Source of the DNA: Nereocystis luetkeana
Lineage: Eukaryota; Sar; Phaeophyceae; Laminariales; Laminariaceae
Length of the DNA: 64,000 bases
Direction: 5' to 3'
NCBI GenBank assembly: GCA_031213475.1
Contig: JARUPZ010000005.1
Span: forward strand, 5,762,988 to 5,826,987
Shown: positions 55,316-64,000 of the stretch, piece by piece
Numbering within the stretch: the stretch's first letter is position 1
Layout: each line of letters opens with the position of its first letter
The notes under the pieces: generated by a model
What the model saw: the letters and a program-made list of their open reading frames with translations, nothing else
What the model was told of the DNA's origin: nothing
The model's database searches: none
Made by a program: the position numbers and the translations under genes

Positions 55316-56632
55316 GGGGGGGGGAAGGGGCAAAAACATGCTCTGACTGAGGGGGGGCTCCTCGACTGAAGACTCCCTCCTGTGTATTCGGAATGTCATC
55401 ATCTGTTTTTACATACCTGGTACGTAGGTATTTGACAGCTCGTGTATGCCTAGCCTCTATAGAGATTGTTCGTCGGGCTGACCGTACATTCTTTCTCGAA
55501 GTCGGGTTTTGGGTAACTTACAGAGCTCCCCGAGCTGCCTCAAGCGGGTAAGGGGCCTCAGAAGGTTGAGGTGCACCCCCTTCCTCTACCGCACCGGGAT
55601 AAACAACAGGGAGTTTTCCCGTCAAAGTCGCATGGGCATAAATGGCATAACAGCAAGGACGGGGTCTTCTCCGCGGTTTGAGTCTACCATAGATGCACCA
55701 TGGGTGTGTTTGATAGGCTGCTTGCTCTTGGGGTGTCCACTCCAGTAGTTCAATATACACGGTCAATGTTTTGAGGGGAACACAACGCGCTGGCGGTGCC
55801 TGGAAACTCACGAGACGCCTCGGAGTAGTTGGCGCCCGGTTAACCTGAGGGAATCGGAGAGGTTTCTGTCCGGTCAACCGGTTGCCGGGTATAATCGGCA
55901 GCTAACCGGTTATCCGGCAGAGCTGGCAGCCCGTTTCACGTGGGTGTAACAACCGAAGTATGGGTAACAGCTAATGAAGTAGTGGCCGCGGGATTTCGAC
56001 GGTGAGGTCTGTTCGCGCCTTGGCGTTTGATTCCCACGAAATAGTTGACTACATATACGTAGCCGGTTTTGGACGAAAATAGTGGGGTGATAAATGTTGA
56101 GCGTATTTCATTGCTCGGCGTCTCGTAAAGTTCTACATGGTGCTGCAACGGCCCGCCGTTTTACCTGGTATAGCCGGGCTACCTATGTTGCTGATTCTCC
56201 CTTGTAATGTTGGTGGAGGCTTCTTTCGGATGCCGTTTGTTGGTTTCTGCAAGTCCATGCCCACACGAAACAATGAATCATTTTTGTCTTATTGCGGAGT
56301 CCGGCATTCAATATTGATGGTATTACCCGTATATACCATGCTGTACTTACTTGGGGACGGCCGGTGTTGGCCGGGGATACATACGCACGAAGCACCATGC
56401 GACAGAGAATCTTCCTCGGGACGACCGTTGTCGAGTGTCCGACGAGAAGCCCATTCATTGTGCGTTACCCTTTTTACCGTCCCTTTCTTTGACCAAAGGC
56501 TTGTTTGGTCGTGCGTGGTGTTCATGGTCGACACCAAGTCATGTATGTATGTCGTGCGTGAAGTGCCTCAAGAGTGTGTTGTGTTTACACTTAAGTCTTA
56601 AGATGCCACCACAACTAACTGATGATGTACTA

Positions 56633-56737
56633 TTACGGGGGTCCATAGTTAATAGGACCAAATATTGTTAGTAAAAATGGTTAAATATATAGGTTTTTAT
56701 GTATACCATAGGTCCTGTTAACTATGGTCCACCGTAA
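56633..56737 (+). mobile_element. 105-bp MITE, copy 10
   Basis: Near-consensus, 105 bp, TA on both flanks. Confidence 0.88.
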
Positions 56738-57044
56738 TACTATATACACCGTAATATCGTGGCTGAAAATTCGGACGTCGTTTCGTGCCTTTTCGCGGCA
56801 TTTCAGTGGCAATTTACCGGAGGGAGCACACCCCGATCTACAATGGCAGGCAATGTATGAGGCAGTATAATAAATACCAAACGATCGCCGAGCAACTTTA
56901 TGCTACAAAAAAACGACAAATTGGTACCATTGACGTGAGGGCTCAATGATTTGGAGGCCTTACCGGTCATATATCAATAATCAGTAAAACCAAGAAACGG
57001 ATACTACTACGAGGTACACCGATTATTTCAAGCCGGTTATACTA

Positions 57045-57149
57045 TTACGGGGGGCCACTGTTAACAGGACCAAATATTGTTAGTAGAAATGGTTAAACAT
57101 ATAGGTTTTTATGTATACCATAGGTCCTGTTAACTATGGACCCCCGTAA
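57045..57149 (+). mobile_element. 105-bp MITE, copy 11
   Basis: Near-consensus, 105 bp, TA on both flanks, followed by a short TA run. Confidence 0.88.
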
Positions 57150-59308
57150 TATATATATATGGGATAGACGGGGTTTTCGATTCAGGGGACGATGCCCCCC
57201 ATGCGAGTTTGGGTGCTTGTACCTCCTGTCAGGTGTCAACCTTTGTAGCACCGTTTTCCAGAGTATTTTCCCCCAAAAAGATTTGATTGGTACTTTTGCG
57301 GGTAGTCCTTGGTGTGATACTCGGCGAACCCTTTAGTGTACCGTGTTCACTGCAGCACACACAGTTTTTTTTCTCAGTCCTGCTTTGTTCAATAATATAT
57401 TTGAATCGGATGAGTCGGCTTTGATTGACGGTCTTAATGAAACCAGCATGCTGTTTCGGATAGACAACCTACCAATAAAACGCATGCCCTGCTGCTTTCT
57501 AATATTATTGTGTGTGCTGTGCAAACTGTGTTGCTGTTGCGGTCTGAATATCTCTCGAATACGACTCGCCGTATAGGCGCAGCTAGGAGACTCGCTCCGC
57601 GCACGACTAGCACACGATACTACAGTGGTACATACCAACCATTAGAAGACAGGCACAAGTTACAAAGCTTACAGCACAAGTGATGCAGTTGTGTTCCCTG
57701 CAATCGGGTAGTATGCACCGACTTACGTTCTCAGGACATAGCTCCCCTTACACTCGGATACTATGCACTGTACATGTAAACCGTTACCCTAGGTACCAGA
57801 TAGATGGCATTTACCAAAACTGCACTGGCTGTAGGTGCAGTATGCATTGCTGTATGCAGCACGCAACGGGAAGCAGTTAAAACTTGGGCAAGAGGCAGGG
57901 ACGAAGACGAAGATGCCAAGATGGCTGTGTTCACGTTGTTCGAAACAAATTGTGAGCGTGGAGTGAAACGGCAAACCTAAACTGAAAAAGCACCCAAACT
58001 GAAAAAACGGTTTCATAAAAAAAGACAGTTAGCCCAACCCTGTGAGACAGAACCAGTTTTACTACTTACTACGCCTTCTCTGTTCCCTTTTCCCGTTGAG
58101 ATCGTTCGTTCACTGGCACTTACTTGTAAAGATTAGCCATCACGCAGCGGCGCAGTCGGTCAGTCACGAGTGCAAGGACGAGACGAATCATGCAGGAGAC
58201 GTCGGAGAACAACCAGCTGCTGTGAGACAAACAAACTCACTTCGCGAGTAGAGGTCTTCGCTTCGCCTCTTCAAAGCACACAGCAGCAACGTTTTTTGCC
58301 AGTCTGTCGTAAACTCTGATGCATGACGTCAGCGGGTGGTGAATCGATCTTACGGCGTGGCTTCTGTATCGGGTCTTCTACACGTGGCGTGTAGCACTCC
58401 ACAGCAATAGCTGTGATACCACAATCTCATCGTTTATACCTACAACAGATGGCAGTTGTCAGCTTCCCGACTTATTCGTCGTCCCCCAATGAGTTGCCTC
58501 TTCCCTGTCCCTCTCTGCCTATTCAGGCGGGCTGCACAACGTTTCAGGGGGATCTTTTCCTGCGTCGCTGACCCGTACTCGTACCCGTGGCAGTTCATCT
58601 ACATTCGACATGTTTTGAGGGTGAGTGGGCCGCCCAAGAGAAAGGAGTCAAGGCTGCAGCTTTCAGTCTGTGGTGCGACGGCTACTATTATTATTGATGT
58701 TGGCGTGGTGGAACTCCGAATGGCTACGCATCGCCTGCGTCCGCGCCATCGCACGTTAATTTAGAAATTCGAATTTTGTCTCATGCACCACTACTTGTTA
58801 ATTCCAGAACAGTACAGACAGTAGATACCAGCTATTATAACTGGTATGTATGTACAGTAGGTACGTAAATATTTTAAACAAGGTGCACCGGTGTGTTCTG
58901 TTTCTTGCAACCCGAGAGGAATGGAGGTGGTCTTCGAGCTGCTACTATAACCCGCCCCGTTCTACGACTACAGGCAAACCCGTGCCCTCTCAAGCTGCGG
59001 GCAGAGGTGTCTCTAAGTATGTGCGCTGCCCTCAAAGGTCTGAGAGCATATTATCTATAACGTCACCATGGACGATGTACGTTTGTTTCCGCCGCCCGTG
59101 AAACGATCGTATTCTGTGCCTTGCTTCGGGAAAGAGGCGAGAATGCCATCAGCATTATTACAGTAACCCCCCTGCTGCCGCCGTAGACCCGTATACATAC
59201 GCGTATGTATGTGGGAGATAGGATGTATCAGCCCGGACGGTCTGATCTTGCGCCGAGATCTAAACCTGTGTGTTGCATCTGGGCAGCGAACCCGAGAGAT
59301 CCTGTTTA

Positions 59309-59376
59309 AAAATAAAAATAGCGAACAATACAGGCTTTTTTTGTGTTTGCCGGAGGTCCTAATATGGTCCCCCGTG
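59309..59376 (+). mobile_element. 105-bp MITE, copy 12 (right part only)
   Basis: AAAAATAAAAATAGCG, GGTCCTAATATGG and CCCCCGTGATA match the interior and right end; the left end is lost. Confidence 0.6.
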
Positions 59377-59663
59377 ATATTAATCAAATACCCGGTTTGG
59401 CTCCAGATCTTGAAAAATCGTATTGACTCTTCTTGCTCACTCACCACGTGCCCAAACGCAGCTCCGAAGCAAATACGCCCAAAAAAGAGTAGAGCCTCAG
59501 CTCCAAGCAGTGGAGGTATCTATAGTATCTTCGGACGAACTGCATGCAGGAGCAGTACAACAACAGCAGCAGTAGTAGTACTCATACTACGATCTCATTG
59601 AACAAGTCGGATCTGCAACAACAGTACTCATACTACGATCATGCACAATAGCAGTACTCAGCC

Positions 59664-59745
59664 GGTCGCCCCGGTGGTTCAAGTGGTTATCCTCGAATTC
59701 CACTTGTGTTTGAGTCCTGGGTTCGAGCCCCAGGTGGGTCGGACA
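59664..59745 (+). ncRNA. tRNA-like Pol III unit with strong A and B boxes
   Basis: Box A TGGTTCAAGTGG and box B GGTTCGAGCCC fit the consensus; the T-arm CTGGG-TTCGAGC-CCCAG is perfect. The acceptor pairs only 5 of 7 and the anticodon arm has an oversized loop. More likely a tRNA-derived SINE head or tRNA pseudogene than a working tRNA. Confidence 0.5.
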
Positions 59746-60129
59746 TTTGACTTTATTTGCAAAAATAAAAATCCACAGGATTCAATTGTTGAGAGCGCCT
59801 TGCAGCGGCGTGGGTATAGGCACAATTCGATGCGAGTCGACGAGGGAAGAATAGGCTGAAATCTTCTTGCGACAAAAATGAAGGCACGTACCGTAGCGGG
59901 AAGGGGGTAGAAGAGCCTGCTATGTGACCCCGGATCTGAGTTACGAGTTGGAAGGAGAGAGAGAAGAAGATGTGCGAAGATAATAAATGGGATGAGCAAA
60001 AATAAAATAAAATGCTACGATACATTGAACGAGTCGAATCTTAAGCAGTACTCATACTACGACCTAGTTGAACCGAGTCGAATCTAAAACAACAAGAGAA
60101 AGAGAAAAATACTTCATGCCGGTCATGTC

Positions 60130-60455
60130 TCTCCGTCTCCGCCAGACCGAAGAATGTTTTCAAAGTGTAGATCGTCCGCGTCTCCAATTTCTCAGCAAGA
60201 TTCGGTCATTGTTGTCGCTGAGTTCGGCATGTACGTCTCTCCGTCTCCGCCAGAGCCAATATTATTATAGATCATTTCCACTAATTTATGTAGATTTTTT
60301 AGGGTAGATACATTCCTCATCTATCTGCATCCTCTAAAGATCATGCTTGCCGGGTGAGAGCCTTAGAACCTGCATGATTTACAGTGATTTTTCAAAGTAG
60401 ATCGCCCGTATCTCCACTTTCTCAGCAAGATCCGGTGATTTCGTGGTCGCTACTC
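60130..60455. repeat. Local duplication (AAAGTAGATCGYCC block)
   Basis: TTTCAAAGTGTAGATCGTCC with the following CTCAGCAAGATTCGG (60155-60225) recurs at 60392-60450. CTCTCCGTCTCCGCCAGA also occurs twice (60129, 60237). Confidence 0.6.
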
Positions 60456-60675
60456 TCGGCGGTGGAGCGCGATGTCGAGGTTGCGCGCACGGGAGAGGAC
60501 CCGCCGCTCCGAGGCCGGCGAGCACGCCCCTCGAAAACAGCGCTCGAAAAAGCACGCTCTAACCCCCTTTTAGCGCAGGTCTCCCGAGCCAAGCCTAAAT
60601 TTAAGATATATATTTTCGACTCTTCCAGCGAATGCTTCGCTCTCGGCCGCTTGCCAAGCATTTGTATATATCTAC

Positions 60676-60740
60676 AAGAAGGGGGGCCTCGCCGGGGCGG
60701 GCTGACGCCCACCTGTGGCTCCGCGCATGCCCATACTGGC
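60676..60740. repeat. GC-rich dispersed repeat, copy 2
   Basis: GGCTGACGCCCACCTGTGGC with flanks, sister of 46418-46481. Confidence 0.5.
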
Positions 60741-61990
60741 TAAGGGCGTACCGATATGCAACTCGAGGCTGTTAGTGCGACAGTACTGCCAAGGGGTGCA
60801 TTGAAAAAAAATGAGTGAAGATAAAGAAAAAACTGCAAATACGAGAAAAACAAACTTTCTGTACACAGATAGATACGAAACAATTAGTTGAGCAGCAGTC
60901 GATCGAGTTAATCGACAGTACGACGCACCGGCGATTGCGTTGGTGCAGCGAGCTCGGCAGCAGCAAGCCGCAGCAGCATGGCGTACAGGTGAAATATCGT
61001 ACGAAACCTACGCTGGCACGAGACCTCCGCCGAGACGCCGTGTAAATATATACTAGTGAATAAAAGGCCCTCCCGCCGCCACGGCGGTCGGGCCGGATTC
61101 CTGTGGATAAAATATAGGAGCTATAATAGGTGAGCCAATACGTACAAAGGATGGACATTAATTGTGGCCCCGTGCTTTAAATTAATGAAAACCACGTTGT
61201 AAGTCACTTTATGTAGGACCTCAATAAGCGTTAAAGTTATGAATTGTGCGATATTTATTTAATGTGTTTGCTCCCTCTCTGGAATCTCACACTGCAACTT
61301 TATTTGTCGTTGGTTGCTGCAGTACGATGCAATACAATCTGCGGGTAAGACGATAAACGCACAGCAGAGGGACCACACTCGGAGTATCGACTGTTTCCGT
61401 ATCGAGCAAATTTTGTACTCTGAATGCTGAGACTATTATGGTGCTTGCGGCCTCAACATTGCGAGTGACTGGGGGTGTGGGCAGCACTCAACTTCAAACC
61501 TCGAAATACTGCCTAAATGTTGCGAGTAAGTGCGAGTGTGAGTAGTACTAAAGATCCAAATGCCGCGAATGCAAGGAGTGCCCGCAGGATCGGACGCCGA
61601 AATATCCGAATGAACGGTCATCATCATTATCACTTCAATCAAGAGGACGAGATGTGCTAAATCGAGGTGTCAAGGCAGAGGTCAGACAACCGTGATGGTA
61701 GGATAGTGAAATGAAAACGATGTCGAACTTACTTAATCACAAATACGGGGATGATGGAGACGGCAGCAGCAGTGGTAACGCAAAATGTAAATGCCGTTCG
61801 AGACGTATCCTCACGAAGAACGGCTGTAATTATGGTGGTCATCGACAGAAGAGTGTGCCGGATTGGGCCGTCCTGAGCAAAGGCCAGACGATGCTGGTAA
61901 GATATCAATATGGGAAGGTGCAGATAGATGCTCCGAGTACCTTGGAGTAAAGTAACGAGTATCGGAGATACATTACTTCAGGTACTTTGT
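60741..61990. other. No supported gene
   Basis: Short frames only. A GC-rich inverted stretch (CCGCCGCCACGGCGG) at about 61073-61087 follows TAAAAGGCCC. Confidence 0.4.
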
Positions 61991-62600
61991 GTACTCGGAG
62001 TATTTCAGGGCTCGATACTCCGGGATACTGCTCGTACTCGGAGTATTTCGGATATGATCACTCTCAATATTGCTTGTACTCGGAGTGTTTTGGGGTTCGA
62101 TACTCTGAAATTCTGCTGTACTCCGAGTATTTTGGGGTGCATTACTCTGGAATACTCGTTGTGCTTGAAGTATTTGGGGATCTTGTACTGCTCCTACTTT
62201 GAGTACTCGGAGTACTTGGGCATTTCATACTGCGAAAACTTCACTACTCGGAGTATTTCAGGCTTTCATATTCCGAGGTACGAGTAATACTCGGGGTATT
62301 TCAGGGTTTTATACTCCAAGCTACTCCGGGTTAGAGTATTACTCGGAGTTTTTTACTCGGACAATGGAGTATTCCTGGGTTCAATACTCGCGACACTCGG
62401 AGTGATCCGAGTAATTTAGATGTTTGTACTCCGGGTACTGCTTGTACTCGAGTATAATTACTGCTCATACTCCCAGTACTCGGAGGTTTTGGCCCTTCAG
62501 TGCTGCTCATTCTCCAAGTACTCCGAGTGTTTAGGCCACCAGTACTCTAATACTCGGAGTACGAAAATTAGGCGATACTCCGAGTATACTCGGAGTATCG
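61991..62600. repeat. Minisatellite, about 14 units of 41-43 bp
   Basis: Units begin TACTCGGAGTATTT (61991, 62034, 62076, 62118, 62161, 62203, 62244, 62287 and on), then more degenerate to about 62600. The core ACTC-G-GAGT is a 4-1-4 palindrome. Confidence 0.9.
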
Positions 62601-64000
62601 AGTATAATACCGAGAAATCGAACGCTTTCGAGCCGCGAGCAAAGTCGGTACGACCCCCAAAAAACGTCAAACCGGCTGCTGCACAGGTGATACAGGGCGA
62701 GTTTTGACGTCGTGAAAACCTGTTTTGGATCATCGTGCTTCTTACTGATATTAAAGTAGTAGTGGAGCTCGAGCAGGGTGCCAACAACAGCATCATACGA
62801 CGGCGAGACAACAGAGGGAGCAGCAGCAGCAGCAGCAGTAGCAGCGTCAAGCCGAGTGGTAAAAATCGACGGGGATCAAACGAAGCCGGCACGAGCAAAT
62901 GTGAACCGACGGAGGATGATAAACAAACCGCGCACACGCGTCATACATCCTCTCCTGCTAGGAGAGCCAACGTCTTTCGCACCGTGTAGGCGGTTTGTGT
63001 TGTCTCACCACAGGTGCTGCAGGCAGGCTTCTTCCTTCGGGCGCTGCTGTATGCAGTTGAGTTGTCTTTGCTCGGGGCAACGTCTTCGCACCGAAACTCA
63101 TCATCATCGCCACGGGCCACCAACAACGCGGTGTAGCGAGCGTCACGCCTCATCCTCTCTGTACGGGAGGTGAAGTCGGTTGGTTAAATAATAAGAATTG
63201 CGGCGGGTTTTCGATACGTAAAGGCAGAGTACCATCTCGACCAACAACGCGGCGGGACAAACAGATGCCTTCTCGAGTCAAGCGTGCATGATTGTGTGTG
63301 TACAGCAGTGTGCTGCGGTAGAAGGAGCTTGGGAGGATGATTTGGAAATTGGGTGTTGTTGCAGAGCTTATAGAGGGAGGCACTGAATTGCTGTCTGCAG
63401 TAGTCCACAGCGCGGCGTATGTAGTGTACAAAAGACGACAGAGAGGATTGCCGTGAACCCCTCGGTAGCTCGAAAGACTCTCCAGTCTTGTTTCGATGGA
63501 CTTCGGGTGAAGCGGCGGTAGATGATGAGGACCGGATGTTCAAAGCGCAGGAGGGCAGGAACACATGCGTGTTTCGAAGATGACGTCGCAAAGGACAAGA
63601 TCTTGGAACGTTGCAAGGCCGCTTGCAAAGGTGATTTCGGAGTATGTGAGAGATACATTGTCTTTTACGTTGTTGCACAAAGGGAGCTTACAAAAAATGA
63701 TTTTGAAGTATGAGATAATATTTATAAATAAGTTGGTATTAGAGGCAATCCTATGATGAAGCTCTAAATTGGGCTGTCTATATATAATTAATAGATATGT
63801 CAATTGCGAGACGATACTCGTACAGCTTCCGAACAGACGGAACCGTCTTTCAGCTTGGAGATGCGGAGATGCATCACCGAGAGGATTTGACTTGCACAAT
63901 GACGATGCTTACACGGGGGTCAGCAGCAAACAAATATCGCAGACAAAGCAGCAGCACTAGCAGAAGAACACAACATCAGCAGCAGGACATACATAGCAGC
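62601..64000. other. Right end of window, no firm gene
   Basis: A plus frame at 62735-62989 codes a Ser-run (CAG/AGC repeat, 62818-62845) and charged sequence, and a minus frame covers 63184-63678. Neither shows a domain or splice-supported continuation; an exon cannot be excluded. CAG/AGC repeats recur at 63946-64000. Confidence 0.35.

Larger units (their letters stand above)
55316..59640. other. Intergenic DNA with three MITE copies
   Basis: No gene supported. Inverted AACCGGTT strings at 55875-55915 (TCAACCGGTTGCCGG and CTAACCGGTTATCCGG). Frames at 56137-56601 and 58456-58764 are open but show nothing recognisable. Confidence 0.4.

Noticed and set aside
61991..62600. CRISPR-like array
   Set aside because: Same reason: tandem degenerate units, no spacers.

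Overview
The window reads as eukaryotic nuclear DNA, most likely from a brown alga or another stramenopile. This is an inference from one very intron-rich type II membrane sulfatase, a Pol III tRNA gene, and an unusually mixed load of decayed retroelements (Ty1/copia, DIRS-like tyrosine-recombinase, restriction-endonuclease-type LINE). Most open frames in it are not genes.

Region by region. 1.2-21.7 kb: one gene on the minus strand, a family S1 (arylsulfatase B-like) sulfatase. I could chain nine exons by GT-AG borders and reading phase into 650 codons; the 3' end lies beyond the left edge. Its introns (193 bp to 9.0 kb) hold eight of the twelve copies of a 105-bp TA-target MITE (counting one just downstream), five of seven copies of a SINE-like repeat, a 614-bp perfect TAC array, and two decayed duplicates of exon 7. 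23.3-28.6 kb: a frameshifted Ty1/copia element on minus with LTR-like repeats at its left. 29.2-30.2 kb: a TRIM-like pair of about 0.45-kb direct repeats around 150 bp. 30.7-33.9 kb: a LINE 3' half (CCHC plus restriction-like endonuclease), a Harbinger-like transposase fragment, a 275-bp satellite and AAT-tailed LINE ends. 33.9-38.7 kb: a DIRS-like element on minus (gag, RT, RNase H, tyrosine recombinase) cut off inside the recombinase HxxR motif. 38.9-42.7 kb: minisatellites and a copia gag fragment. 45.4 kb: tRNA-Arg(CCG). 48.9-52.7 kb: a degenerate array of at least six copies of an unrecognised ORF family, partly head-to-head, one broken by a fresh 218-bp MITE. 54-64 kb: intergenic DNA with MITEs, a tRNA-like Pol III unit and a 42-bp minisatellite.

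The most interesting signal is not a gene. The 9-mer TACC(A/T)GGTA occurs 46 times by my count (about 0.5 expected by chance), often chained with a 7-bp period so that neighbouring units share a TA. Where the pre-insertion sequence can be inferred (a 105-bp MITE copy, an AAT array), the extra bases are exactly CCAGG plus a duplicated TA. That is what serial excision footprints of a TA-targeting (Tc1/mariner-type) element would look like. Separately, four unrelated minisatellites share a period of about 42 bp (four helical turns), and three of them carry a clear short palindrome in each unit.
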